64,000 bases of DNA from Dastarcus helophoroides (Eukaryota; Arthropoda; Insecta; Coleoptera; Bothrideridae). Below, piece by piece: positions 45,801 to 60,800 of this stretch. Within the stretch, counting starts at the first letter, position 1, and every line of letters begins with the position of its first letter. The notes below the pieces were generated by a model. It had not been told where the DNA came from, searched no databases, and worked only from the letters and a program-made list of their open reading frames with translations. Made by a program: the position numbers and the translations under genes. Location: NCBI GenBank assembly GCA_028583605.1, contig CM053331.1, forward strand, positions 374,501-438,500, written 5' to 3'.

Positions 45801-48800
45801 TAACATAAACAATAATTTTGTATCTTTGTGTTAATTAATTTTTCTTAATTTCCAATAAACAATTTTAAAATTCTAAATTGATTTATTTATAACTTTGCAT
45901 TTCTCGTCAAGCATCATCATTAAAAGTAATTCCACAAAGACATGGGCCTCGCAAAAATGTACCCGCCCGGAGACTCGCAATTTCTAAGACTGCCCCCTGT
46001 TTCGAATTCAAACCATAAATTAGAAGAAAAAAGCTATGAATAATAAACAATTCTACCAAGCGAGAGTTAAAAGTGATCACTTATTTATTAGAAAGAAAAA
46101 AAATGAAAAGTATAAATGTTTCCTCCACATTTGACTCTAAATGCATAATTTCTCGAAAAAAGTCATTATTGTAAGATAAAGGGCACTGAGATATTGACAG
46201 TTTCAGAAAAAATGGCGAAAGTTTATCTCTAAATTCAACTTTATAGCTTCCAATTGGTAACGAGTTAGAATAGTCGACGATTTGAGTTTAAGCTTCAATA
46301 GGAAAAAATAAAACATTTGCGTTTAGTCAAGTTTGATCTATTGATCTAGTACATATTGTAACAAAACGTAATTATAAGGTTTAGTTGGGAATTTTCTAGA
46401 AAATTTGATAAGGGGGGGGGGCGGCCGCCATAATAAATTAAACGGCAGATAAGTGTTCTAGAAATTTCGACAAACGATATCTGTTTTTTTCAATTTATTT
46501 AACATTTCTTCGGCCCAGTTTGGAAATATTTAAATTTTTTTATGGTTTGTTGACAATTTTCTAAACAATTTTTGGAATGTTAAATAAATTGAAAAAAACA
46601 TAATATTTCTGGTCAATAAGGGTCTACCATGAAGAATAAACGATATTTTGCTTGTTCCTTCTAGAACCCGAAGCGGGACCTATATAAGGCGGTCGACTTT
46701 CCCTCACAGTTAGTCAATGAATAAATTAGTTAATTAAAGAGCGTTAGTGAATTACAATTGTAGTGTTCCGAGTTCAGTTTAGAAATAAAGTGGGTACAAT
46801 TCACCTAATGTTAATCATTCGAACCGATAACGCGCGCAACAATATTATCGGGACAAATTGCGTCTCGCATGTAACATGTAGAACGACTAAAGTAGAAGCT
46901 TAATATACAAATAGTGTTCCCTGAAACCAAGAAAGTTTAAAAAATACAACAATAGTTGATCTAACGCAACCTATCATCTTCAGGGAGATACTGGACCAGT
47001 TCGTTTCACCAAAAAAAAGTATTAACGGCCTAAATTTAAATACAGAACTTGTCCCTTGAAACCAAGAAAGATTTAAAAACACAACAAAGGTTGCTCTAAT
47101 GCGCTTCCATAGTCAAGGTATCATTTTGAGAGAGATACTACTTGGCTATGGAAACGCGTTAATCTTTGTTGTGTTTTTTAATCTTTCTTGGTTTCAGGGG
47201 ATAAGTTCTGCATTTCAATTTTTGAAGATGGTTATCTTCAAAAATTGAAATGCAGAACTTGGTTAAGGACCAGTCCGTTCCACCAAATTAAAAACCTAAA
47301 AACGGGACGTCTTGGCGCTTAGATGTGACCGTTAGGAAGCCTACTTATAGACCAGAACTAGAGCATGCACTATTAAAAATTTCTTTACAGGATGTTGCTA
47401 CAGTAAACCATTACTGGTACCAGGAGGTAAAGCTTTCGTATGGCCATACATACAGCAACTTCAGAGGTATTTCAATCCAATTTCGTTTTCTGCCTCTAAA
47501 CTTCCACTCTTTTTTAGAATCTCTCTGAATATTATGACGTTACAAGTGGAGAGTCCCACCGTGTACACGATACAAGGTGTACCATTGTCGGTATTAGGCA
47601 TCGCTCAGGTTTAAACTCCTCTTAGAATTACGTTCGTAGAATTCACGGTTTTTCTAACAGGTGAAAATACCCGGACAGAATAAGGAGATGCTCCTGACGG
47701 CTTGCGAACTGTTTTTGGGCAAATCCGAAGAGGAAATACGACAGGTTGCTTTGGTGACCCTAGAAGGCCACCAAAGGGCCATCATGGGTACTATGACCGT
47801 CGACGAGATTTACAAAGATAGGAAGAAGTTCAGCGAGAAGGTTTTCGAAGTCGCCTCGTCCGATCTAGTCAATATGGGCATTACGGTCGTCTCATACACT
47901 TTGAAGGATGTCAGGGACGAAGAGGTAAGGATATTAGACTAAAACATTTCTCTCTCTAAATCTAAATCGGGGGTTGCCACAGTTATTTGTTTGTCAATTA
48001 TTTTGGCCCCTGAAATCGTTCTTCTCTATACAAAGAGGACATTTTGTACAATGTTTTTTGTCTTTTAATTATTTTGCGTCCCTGAAATCTTTTTCTCTAT
48101 AAAAAAAGAACATTTTTTACGATGTTTGTCCTTTTCTTTGATCTTTTAGGAATTTATGGCACGTTCCTACTAGATTTTTAAGTATTGTAACGCAATGCGT
48201 TGATTGAATATAGTATCAATCAACGCGCAATGTAAATAGATAGAATAGAATTTAGTACGTAAGAAAAGTTTCTAGAAGGATCTGATAAGGGGAAAGCGGC
48301 CGCGATAACGAAACAAACGGCAGATAAGCGTTCCGCAAATTTCGGCTAACGCCTTATCTGCCGAAAAGTTCTAGAAGCCGGGAGCCAAAACTATATAAGG
48401 CGGTCAGCTTTCCCTCGAGAAGTTAATTAGAGTCGGTGTAACTACACCGAAAATTCCAAAATTTCGCATTAAACCAAATTTTATTTTTATAAATGTTAGT
48501 TTTTTCTCGAAATTTGAGCTTTTTCTTCAAATTCAGCATTTAACGTTGAATTTTTATCGAGAATTTTTTATAAACGTTTGAAAATAAAGTGGGAATTTTT
48601 AAAGTATTAAGTTTAACTTTTAAATGTAGGTCAGTAATCTCAAAATGTCTATTTTTCTTTCAAAACGTTAATCTTTCGGTTCAAAAAACGTAGATTTTGA
48701 GGTTACTATAAAAATTTGGCGAAAAAAATAAATAATCTCCTAATTTGTAGAAAAAAATCGAAATTTCGAGAAAAAAGTGGTATTTTCGAGAATAAATTAG

Positions 48801-51800
48801 CAATTCTGAGATAAAGTCGAAATTTCAACTATAATCACCGAATTTCGAGAGAAAGTCAAAATAGCAATTAAACTCGAATTTTCTAAAAAAAATGTCTTTT
48901 TAAATTGATGTCTTTTTTACACTTTCCTAACGTTGACTTCTTAAACTCGCAATTAAATATTTAAAAAACATTGGAAAAACATCGATGTATCGATACTGAA
49001 TAGCGATGTTTGAGACATCGATGTTTCATTGAAAAAATATCGATGTTCAAATATCGATGTTTTTTTGAACGATGTTGCATCCCTATTTAGTATTATTCAA
49101 TTCACATCGTTTTAGCTTTATTTTTCGGCGTCAAAAATGGGACAGTTCGATATCAGCAACGGTAGAGAGTACGGTGTCAGAAACCTGATAATTTAGTATC
49201 AGCAATAAGGGAGTCCAACTTCAGAAATGAGATAGTTCGGTGTCAAAAGCGGGAAAGTTTGGTAACAAAAGTGGGAAAGTTTCCTGTCAAAAGTAGAACG
49301 AGTTCAGTTTCAGTAGTGTTAATCAATTCGAACCGACAAAGCCCATAACAGTATCTAGAGAATAAGTTGAAAAGCAGAACCAAGATCACATCATATTATT
49401 TTCTGTCCACTTTGTTTTTGAAACGATGAACGTCGTATTAAAATTTTTTGTTTTCTCAGTCATATTGTACATGACGAACGTCGATACTTTTGGTATGACA
49501 AAGTATCGAGTAGAAAATTCCGGGGTGCCACCCCAACGTCTCAATTTTAACGATCTAGATTTTGTCGCCAGGGTTACCTCATGAGTTTGGGCATGGCGCG
49601 GACCGCCGAAGTCAAACGCGACGCCAGAATCGGCGAAGCGGAAGCCATGAGTGTCGCCGAAATCAAACAAGCCATCGCCGAGGAGCAACGCATGCAAGCT
49701 ATTTTTTTTAACGACACCGAAGTGGCCAAAGCCCATCGCGATTTCGAACTGAAAAAAGCCTCGTACGACATCGAAGTCCAAACGAACAACGCCGAAGCCG
49801 ATTTGGCTTACCAGTTGCAAGCCGCCAAAACTAAGCAGAGGATCAAAGATGAGGAGATGCAGATTCAAGTGGTGGAGAGAATGCAACTGATAGCCGTGCA
49901 AGAACAGGAGATTATAAGGAGGGAGAGAGAGCTGGAGGCCACCATCGCTCGACCCGCCGAAGCCGAGAAGTTTCGATTGGAGATGTTGGCCGAGGCCAAT
50001 CTGAAGAAGGTGGTTTTGGAGGCGGAGGCGGAAGCCGAGGCCATCAGGTTGAAAGGCGAAGCTGAGGCTTTCGCTATGGAGGTGAAGGGGCGAGCGGAGG
50101 CCGAACAGATGCAAAAGAAGGCGGAAGCCAGGAAGGAATACAATCAGGCAGCCAAGATTGACATGTTCTTGACTGTTTTGCCGAAGGTAATTTCTTCCAC
50201 TTATTTCTCAAAAGGACTGGTCCTTGGTTATCTTCAAAATTGAAATACAAAACTCTCTGAAGATGACAGCTGTGGCTGTCGAAACGCGTTGTTGTGTTTT
50301 TTAATCTTTCTTGGTTTCAGGGGACAAGTTCTGTATTTCAATTCTCAAAAGGGTGATACCAGATAGGGGATTTTTTAATATTATTCCTTTTTTACTTGAA
50401 ATTAATTGCTAAACTCGCTTCAACTCTGGATTTAGAGCATCTAGACTCTAGATCCGAAGATGAAGCGAAATCTACACCGATAATCAATCTAGATGATCAA
50501 ATCAGAGGTCACTCTCAGGGGTTGCATGTTTTCGCATAAGTGAGGACAAATTGCCACCCCTTAAATATAGGGGAGACTGAGGTATTCTGGACCACGGGGA
50601 ATTGCGAAGCAGCTTCATATTTTTTTCTCTAGTAGTGGTTGATAGCTACAAATAGCTGTCGTCAGCTCGCCTCATATTAAGCTCATTTTCCCTTCATTTC
50701 CCTTCACGAACCGTGATACCAACTATAAACGAATTTTTTTTTTCACTTTAGAATTTCCTCTAATTTGACCACACTTTTTGAGAACCAACTCAGGTAAATA
50801 TCTTCATAATATTCGCGGAACTTTAATTCTTGGAAACATGAAGTTTTGCATGAAGTTTGTATTGTGTTACTCATATGCTGTCATATTATAAGAAATGATT
50901 TTCAGGGAATTACCGACCACTTTTGTCATGGAATCAGGGCTTCGAACCGCTATGTTTTTCGTTCCGGTTTTCGGAGTCAAATAAAAATATATTCAGCCCA
51001 AAAGACTTTTTATTTCTCAAAATTTAGACCTTTACTTCAAAATTTGCCTTTTTTCCCAATTTCGACTTTTTTAACTCTTCCCTATATTCGCAGTTTTTTC
51101 TACAGAAGGGTTCATTTTTGTCACGTAATGTAATCAAGAACTGTGCTCAATGCACAAGGACTAAATAGGGTTTGGGGAGAACATTTTTAAGGGTCTTAAT
51201 TAAGCAGGATTTTTCTCAGGACGTATCGACCTTATAAGATCTAAATTTGATCTGACTTTACCAAATAATTAAGACCCTTAAAAATGTTTTTCCTAAACCC
51301 TATCTTCCCTATACTAGTCTTCTTTTTTAATATCTATTTTGTTCCTAAAATTAAACTTCCTTTCTTCTCAAAAGTCGACAATTTACGAAAATGTTTACTT
51401 TTTTATAATTCGACTTACTGAAAGATTCGACTTATTTCTCAAAAATTCAGCATTTGTTGATTTTTTAATAAGATTGAAAGTAAAATAATTTTTGAATATT
51501 TCGAGTTTTTTTCAAAGTTTTCGTTTTTCGAAATTTAGATCTATTCTCAAATTTCACTTTTTCCCAAAGTTACATTTTTTCGTCTTTGTTCTAAATTGCG
51601 ACTTTTTTCCAAAACTTTCCACATTCTTTTTAAAATTCGTCCTTTTTCCAAATTTTGGCATTTTCCCCAAAAATGACCTTTACCATACTTTTAAACTTTT
51701 ATTTATTTTCTACAAATTTGACCTTATTACGCAAAATTCGATTTTTTTCGAAATTTCGACTTTTTAAATTAGACATTTTATTGTTTGTGCAAACTGTGAT

Positions 51801-54800
51801 TTTTTCGACGAAATTTATTCTACATATTTTCAAAATGTTTGATTTAATCCCAAAATTTGATTTTCTCTGGGAAATTTTGACCTTCCCCACCTTCAACACT
51901 ATTCTCGATTCTTTTAAAAAATCGTCCTTTTTCCAAATTTAGCCCAAATATTGACTTTTACTAAAAATTTAAACTTTTACTTATTCTCTACAAATTTGGA
52001 CTTGTTTCGCAAAATTTCACTCTTTTCGAAATTTTGTCTTAAAATTCGACATTTTATTCTGCAAGCTACAATTTTTTTCCACGCAATTGTCAATTTTCAA
52101 AATGTTTGACTTTGTCTTAAAATTTGTTTTTTTTACAATTTGACGTTTATTTAAAGTTCACGTTTCTCGAAACTGGAGTTTGTATCAATACTGTCTGTCT
52201 TTTTTTCGAAATTATTTTACTAATTCTATCAAAATTCGAATTTATCTGAACATTTGGATTTTTTTAGTTTATCTTGTTCTCGAAATTTCAAATTTATTCT
52301 CAAAATTTAACCTTATCTGGTAAAATATAAATTTTTTTCTTCTCTGAAAAACTTCAACTTCTGAAAAGATTGGACAATTTTTTTAAGTTTTTAATTTTTT
52401 ACGATTTCTATTTTGGAAATTTTACAATTTCTCACAAAATTTAAATTTGTCTAAACATTTCAGGTTTTTAAATTTGTCTTGAGAATTTCAATCTATTGTT
52501 AAAATTCGAAGTCTTTTTCTAAAATTTTGCTTTTTTTGAAAACTTTTGACGAATTCGTTGCTTTCGAAATCTATTTTTTTCAAAAGTAATCTGTTTCTGG
52601 AAATTTTAACCTTTATTTCGAATGAAGTCTATTTTCAAATCTCAAAATTTGATTTTTTTCTTAATTTTTATCTTTCTATGGGAAATTTTAACCACTTTTT
52701 AAATTTGGATACTTTTCTCGAAACTGGAAATTTTATCGACATTTTCTTTTCTTCCGAAATTATTTAAACAATTTTCCCAAAATTCGAGTTTATCAGAGCA
52801 ATTGGATTTATTCTTTTTTTAGACGTCTTGTTATGGAAATTTCAAATATCTTCTTAAAATTTGAAGCAGGGCTTCGAACCGCTATGTTTTTCGTTCCGGT
52901 TTTCGATTTTCGTTCCGACAAAAAAGTTACATTGGTTCAGTTTCGGTTTTCGTTCCGACAAAAATAACGTTTTTCCCGGTTTTCGGTTTTCGGTTCAGTT
53001 CCAGATGACTCATTTTTTGATTTTTAAAAATTGATTTTTGGACGTAATTTAGAAAATGTGATGTCTTTTCTATAATGTTACAACCTTGCCTAAAATTAAA
53101 GGAAAATATTTTATATTTTTCAACTTTAAAATTTTCATGGTGATACTCTGAGTTTTTAGTTCAATTTGAGTTCAAATTTCAAGAAAAATCTGAAGTTTAT
53201 AATAAACTAGATCGGAATTTCGGGTTTAGATATTTCAAATTTAAACTTGGAATTTTCATAAAAATCCTAAATTATATACCCTAGAGTTGAAAACTTCTAC
53301 AATATACAAACTGTGTCGATTAAAATAGAAAATTTGAGAGACCTTTTTCTTTCATAATTTTGGTTCTCTATCGAAGTTTTGACTTTGATTCGATGTTTCT
53401 AATAAAATTGATTTTTAATGTTTCGGCTGTGTTTTCTAGAACTGTCGATTAAAACAGATCAAATTAAAAAAGTAAACGAAAATAAAAAATACCAGCCACA
53501 ATTTCAAAAAAAGAACTTTATTATTTCAAAAAAGTGTTCAAATTTTCTATCCTAATTCAGTCTTGACTTTAACCCAAATATTTGATTTTGTTCCTAAAAA
53601 TGTTGCTGAAAACTTCAATATTTCTAGAAAAAGTATAATTTTTCGAAAGTTTTGTTTATTGTATTTAGCTTTTTTCGATATTTTAACTTTTTTCTTTTGA
53701 AGTTTTAATTTTAAACTTGTAGGTACTTTTCGTTATTAATTTTTCTAAAATTTCGACTCTAAACAAAATTTAGTTTTTCTCTCTTTTTTTCTCTAGCAAC
53801 CTCTTAAGCCTTTTTATCGACATGTTGACTTTTATTCTTTAATTATAGACATTTTTCTCGAAATTATTGAGTTGAGACTTGAACTTGAAATTGACAAATA
53901 TAAATTTAAATTTGGAATAGTTTTTTAATCTTTTTTGGTTTCAGGGAACAAGTTGTATTTCAATTTTTAAAGATAACCAAGCAGCAGTCCGTTCCACCAA
54001 AAAAATTTTTAAAAGTAGATATTTTTAACGAAGGTCGATAATTTGAAAACGATTTTCAAAAAACCCAGCTTTTGAAGGAAGTTGAAATTGTCATGAAAAT
54101 CGAAATTTTCAAGAGATTTTAAGAAAACTCGGACATTTAAAAAAAAAGGTCCAACAAAGGTTTAGATGTTCAAATAGAAAATTTTTTAAACCTATATTTT
54201 CAAAAGACAAAATTTTCGACAAATCGAAATATAAAGAGAGAGTCGAAGTTTGAAAAAATATAGAACTTTTCAAATATTCTACTTTTCCAAAGGCGCCGTT
54301 TTTAAAAAAAATCTCCATATTTTCAAAAAAATCGAAGCTTCGAAGGTTGAAGTCAAATATTTTAAAATTGATTCGTAATGTTTCAATAAAGTCGAGATTT
54401 TTTGCGAAAGTCGAAGCTTTCAAAAAAATCACAATTTTAAATAGATGGAATTTTCAAATTAGCTGAAATTTTGAAGGAAGCTGAAATTGTCATAGAAATG
54501 AAGTTTTTTTAAAAAAAGCTTTACGATTTTTCCAAATAATTTAAAACTTCCGCAAAAGAGCCGACTTTTTTTTGAAATTATCAAAAGGTCCTACCATTTT
54601 TAGAAAATGGAGAAATTTTGACAGAGATTTAAAAAAAAGTTATGATTTTCAACAAAGATTCAAATTTTCAAATAAAGAATATTTTAAAACTAGTTTTTGA
54701 AAACACGAAATGTTCACGAAGTTAAAATATCAAGAAAGAGTGAAATTTTGAAAAAATATAGAAATTTTCAAATATTCATTCATATTTTGAAAGTCGTCGT

Positions 54801-57800
54801 TTGGAAAAATCCATATTTTCAAAAAAATCAAAAATTTGAAAGTCAAAAATTTTAAAATGAATTCATAATCTTTCAATAAAGTCGAGATTCTTTACGAAAG
54901 TCTTAACTTTCAAAAAATCAGAATTTGAAGAAAATCCCAATTTTGAATACATGAAATTTTCAAAAAAGCTGAAATTTTGAAAGATGTTGAAATTGTCGTA
55001 AAAATCGAAATTTTTCAAAAAAGTGCCAAATTTTCTAAAAATTTCCAAATTTTCAAAAAGTCGAAGTTATCAAAAAATTCGAAATTAAGGAAAAGTGGAA
55101 TTTGAAAAATAGATACTTTGACCAAAAGTTACCAAAAAAAGATTATTCTTTTTTTGGTAACTTTCCAATTTTTGTAATTTTTTTTGTTTTATTTCGTTTT
55201 TACAAAATAAAACAACAAAAATTATAATATTAAACTCGAAATTTTATTTTTATTAATATGGATCACACAATTCCTTACATTTCACAAGCTAATTTCGTGT
55301 ACTTGATGTCTATAAGTGATTATTCATGCAAATTTTCAGCACAGCATCATTTTTCGACAATTTCTAATAGTTTTTTGGTAAAATAATAATTTCGTTTCGC
55401 ACTGATTTTCATTACCATTTGTCACTTCACTTCACGTTTCTCTTTCATAGTAAATCTTCTGCCATTCTGAATCAAAAACAAGAAGGTTCTTCTACTACAT
55501 TTTTTTAATCGATTTACAAAGTGGCCCGTAATTCGCCGACATTTTTCAAAATCGCAAAAATGCAATTTTTGCGCCAATTGTTATGAATTGTATAATTTCA
55601 TACAATTTGTATTGTAATGTATTGTATTGTATAATTTCATACAATTTGACCAAACTGCTGCCACCCAAAGAAAGATTATTAGTTGTACCACAAAGTGAAG
55701 CTTTGAAATATTCAGAAAAAAATATTTTTTTTGCCAGTTTTTGGCCAATATAAAAAGGCGGTCCACAATACCCCAGTCTCCCTTATTTTTCAGCAACTCA
55801 TTTCTTTTGCACGATTTAATAAAATGGAAGTGTCTAAGTGATCTCAAAGTAACTGTGCTTTTATAAACTCTGTACACTTAAGTATTTCTCTGAAGAGGAT
55901 AGCTTGGCTGTCGAAACGCGTTAGCCGGTAACCTTTGTTGTGTTTTTTAATCTTTCTTGGTTTCAGGGGAGAAGTTTTGTATTTCAAACTCGGTGGTTAT
56001 TCATATCATCATTGTTTTAAAAAAATGTGGTCTCTATGCTTGGAAACAACTCTAAAATGGTTGAAATACTTCAATAAGATAGAATATTTTCTTGGGCACG
56101 TTTTAAACATTTTTTTTTACTCAAACTGGACCATGCAGGCTGAAATAAAAATGTTTCTATCTATACACTGTTATCGTTGAAAAACCACAAGTCAGGATGT
56201 ATTGATGTACCACGAATATTCTAAAGATAAAAAATAAGTTGATTATGTTGATCTTTATTAACATCATTCCAATATTTATATAAAATATGTTAGTTATAAA
56301 TCACATACGTTATAAAAAGTTTGTAATTTCTGGTACATTTTTATAAAAATTATTTCTAATATTAGTCACAGTATAATAAAAAAATATATTATCAACATTA
56401 CATCAAATATTTTATTCACTCATGGAACACAATAACGCATAAAAATAATATTAAAGCGTGAATATTGGCATGAAACATTATATACATATACATAATATAC
56501 ATACTCGTATCAGTAAAAGAATTAATTTTTGTTTCAACTATAAATCATTAAATCAAGTGATGTCATTGTTTTATTGTGCTAAGCCACAAGGGCGCATGAT
56601 TTTACAAAAAAAAGTGATGTTTATCAAATAACAATTAAGTATGTTTATTACTTATTAGTTCTGTTCAAAGTGACTGAATTTAACGCTGTTTTATAGGCGA
56701 AATAAACAATTATCAAACAACTATAATTTATTTTATACGACTTTAGGTTTAAAAATGGATATTAAATCAAATAATGCCACTGACAGCTTTATTAGCTTAT
56801 TTGTTAGGTAGTGGTAAGCAGAAACTTATTGTTGTTAAAAATAATTACTGAAAATCCACTGACTTATAGCAACAACAGTAAAACAGGAATTTTTATTAAA
56901 ATTAATAATTATTATTGATTACAGATTAGTTTAACATCCGTCTTACGACTAAAATTAATTGATTTCAAGTTTCATCTTTCGTTACTAAGTTTATAATTAA
57001 ATAAAAGTATACAAACTTAAAATTACAGAAAATCTTCCTTTTAAAAATTTGATCGTTTAAGTCGTTTTTTTGTAATATTACACAGGGTGTGCCTTTTTTC
57101 ATGGCGGTTATTTAAAAATTGAAACATTGGCTGATTCCATGAAAAAACATTTTATATATGAATAACTTTGAAGAAAAAACTATTGTCTTTAACATCACTT
57201 GCATTGTAGACAAGTGACACTGAAATTGAGTTAATTTTTTGCAGGTCATTAATTCGTCTTATAACAAATAAAGAAAGAATATATCGTCGTTGCCGTAGAA
57301 AAATCTTTCATGTGCTGAAATGTGAATTTCAAAAGAGAGCAGAAAAACATATCGTCGTTACAGTGAAAAAAAACCTTTTTATGAAGATAGGTTCTTTTCG
57401 TAATCAAATAAGGATTTAATGTCTCTTCCCTTCCAAATAAATATGTTTTTCTGTTCTCCTATAAAATTTACATTTTAGATTTTTCCACGGCAACGACAAT
57501 ATTTATATTATTATAAATACATTCTTTCATAATTATGTTGGCACAAAAACTCGTTTATCTTTTTATTAACAAAAATGTTCCTCAATTTTCGGTATGAGAA
57601 GTCAACACGTTACTACTGACCACAAAGAAAGACAAAAAGGCTTTATTTTTTTTTATTACCAGAGTAAATATCAACTAAAAAGTTTGACATTAAAGTTTTG
57701 GATATTTTCTGTCTAATTAACATAGAAAAAATAGTTGAAGAGTCCACTGGGCCACTAGAAGAAAAAATCTCTTTTTTGGTTTATTATTAAAGGGGTTATT

Positions 57801-60800
57801 AAAAAAATAGGATAAAAAAAACGTTTGTTCTATCGATATAAGGAGTTTTCTATCTGCTCTTTTTCACTTAAAAGTCGAATGGTTTTCCAGGATACCATCT
57901 TCAAGCTCGACGTCCTAAAACAAAACGAATAAGAATAAATAATTTGCTAAAAAATAATGGTAACCCTTAGGATAATTCTTAAACAACAACAACAACAAAA
58001 TTGCTACAATTTTTAAAAGGTGGTTCAGATGTTGATTTCTTCAAACTGTTTGCGAGGTAAAATAATTTCAAAAAGAAAGCAACAGATGGCGTACCGGTTA
58101 TTTTGCCAATGTGTGGCCCAGCGGAAGCACATAAGCGACATCTATATACATATAGGGATGCAACATCGTTCAAAAAAGCATCGATGTTTGAATATCGATA
58201 TTTTTTTCAATAAAACATCGATGTATCAAACATCGGTATTCGGTATCGATACATCGATGTCTTTCCAATGTTTTTTAAATATTTAATTGCCAGTTTAAGA
58301 AGTCAAAATTAGAAAAGTGTAGAAAAGACATCAATTTGAAAAGACATTTTTTTTTTAGAAAATTCGAGTTTAATTGCTATTTCGACTTTCTCTCGAAATT
58401 CGGTGATTAAAGTTGAAATTTCGACTTTATCTCGAAATTTCGACTTTATCTCAGTATTATTACTTTTTTCTCGAAAATACCACTTTTTTCTCGAAATTTC
58501 GCCGTTAATCTCGAAATTTCGCCGTTAATCTCGACACCGTACTCTACCATTGCTGATATCGAACTGTCCCATTTTTGACGCCGAAAAATAAAGCTAAAAC
58601 AATGTGAATTGAATAAGACTAAATAGGGATGCAACATCGTTCAAAAAAACATCGATCTTTGAACATCGATATTTTTTTCAATGAAACATCGATGTCTCAA
58701 ACATCGCTATTCAGTATCGATACATCGATGTTTTTCCAATGTTTTTTAAATATTTAATTGCGAGTTTAAGAAGTCAACATTAGGAAAGTGTAAAGACATG
58801 AATTTAAAAAGACATTTTTTTTAGAAAATTCGAGTTTAATTGCTATTTTGACTTTCTCTCGAAATTCGGTGATTAAAGTTGAAATTTCGACTTTATCTCG
58901 AAATTTCGACTTTACCTCAGAATTTCTAATTTTTTCTCGAAAATACCACTTTTTTCTCGAAATTTAGCCGTTAATCTCGAAATTTCGCCGTTAATCTCGA
59001 AATTTCGATTTTTTTCTACAAATTAGAAGATTATTTATTTTTTCCGCCAAATTTTTACAGTAAACTCAAAACCTACGTTTTTTGAACCGAAAGATTAACG
59101 TTTTGAAAAAAAAATAGACATTTTGAGACTACCGACCTACACTTTAAAAGTTATACTCAATACTTTAAAAATTCCGACTTTAATCTCAAACGTTTATAAA
59201 AAATCCTCGATAAAAATTCAAGGTTAAATGCTGGATTTGAAGAAAAAGCTCAAATTTCGAGAAAAAACTAACATTTATAAAAATAAAATTTGATTTAATG
59301 CGAAATTTTGGAATTTTGAAAAATAAAAGAAAATTAAAAATGTCAAAATATTTAAAATGGCCAAAATTTAGAAAAAGAATTTAAAATTTTTAGGAACTCC
59401 GGAAATTTAAAAAAAAGTCGAACTTTTGATGAAACTCTTTTTAAAAAAGTCAGGCAAAATTTTGTAAAAATGCCAAATTTTATAAGAATCGAAATTTTAA
59501 GAAAAAGCGAAATTTAAAAAAAATTTCAAATATTAAAAAATTTTGGAGTCATACTAATTAAAACAAAAAAAGAATTCGATTTTTTTTTAAAAAACAAAAT
59601 TTTCAGAAAATTCCAAATTTTCGAAAAAGTCGAAATTTTAACAGACGAATTTTGAATGGAAATTTTAATAGTCGAAATTTCGAAAAGTATTGTTCTCACA
59701 AATTCAACTTCTTTTTTGAAATTTTAACTTTTCTCTAGAAACTCTGAGATTAAATTTAAAATTTCGACTTTAATATCGAAATTTCCGCTGCAGGTTAACT
59801 CGAAAGTTTTGACATTTTTCTTAAAATTTCGAAAAAAAAGTGAAAATTTCGACATTAATCTTAAAATTTCGGGAAAAAGACCCGAAATTTTAAAAATTGA
59901 AGTTTCTAAAACTTCTTTTTGTTTTAATCGATGGCCTTTTAACGCCTAATTTTTTAAATTATTTGTTTTCAAGTGGCAATTATTTGTCTTCTGAGTTTAA
60001 ACCTATATTTTTTCTATTTAGTTTTTCCTTCAAAGTTTGACTTGAATGCAAAATTTACGTTTTTTGAACTGAAGATTAGATTCGAAGATTAAAATATTCA
60101 AAAAAAGGAGACATTTCGAGATTTGCGGCCCAACATTGAAAAATAACTTCAACATTAAAAAGTTAAATTCCAAATTTTGAAAATTTTCACTTTAATCTCG
60201 ATGCTCGAATTTTCAAGGTTAAACTCCGGGTTTGAAGAAAAGGTTCAAATCTCAGGAAAACTAGAATTTATAAAAATAAAAAAAATTTCAAAATGTCAAC
60301 ATATTAAAAAAAACAAAATTTTGAAAACAAAATTAAAATTTTGAGGAACTTCGAAAATTTTATAAAAAGAGTAAATTTCGAAAAATGTTTTTAAAAAAAT
60401 CGAGATTTTTCAAAAAGTCGAAATTTTGATAAAATTCTTTTTAAAAAAAGTCAGACAATTTTTTTTGAAAAATGTCAAACTGCATAAACTTAGAACTTGG
60501 TAAATTTTATAAAAAGAGTAAATTTCGAAAATTGTTTATAAATAAATTGAGATTTTTCAAAAAGTCGAAATTTTGATAAAATTCTTTTTAAAAAAAGTCG
60601 GACAATTTTGTTTGAAAAATGCCAAACTGTATAAAAATCGGAATTTTTAAAAAAGGCCAAGTTTTGAGAAAATATCGAATTATTAAAATATTGCGAGAAG
60701 AATTCAAAATGTTTATATTTTATGAATTTCGATTAATAAAATGTTAATTCAAAAATCGTCGGTTAAAATTTCAACTTTTTATAACAATTTCTTTTCTAAA

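Noticed and set aside
49386..50114. 242-codon open frame on the - strand
   Set aside because: It is the antisense of flotillin copy C exon 5. The long opening results from GC-rich EA/AE codon repeats on the coding strand; there is no family match.
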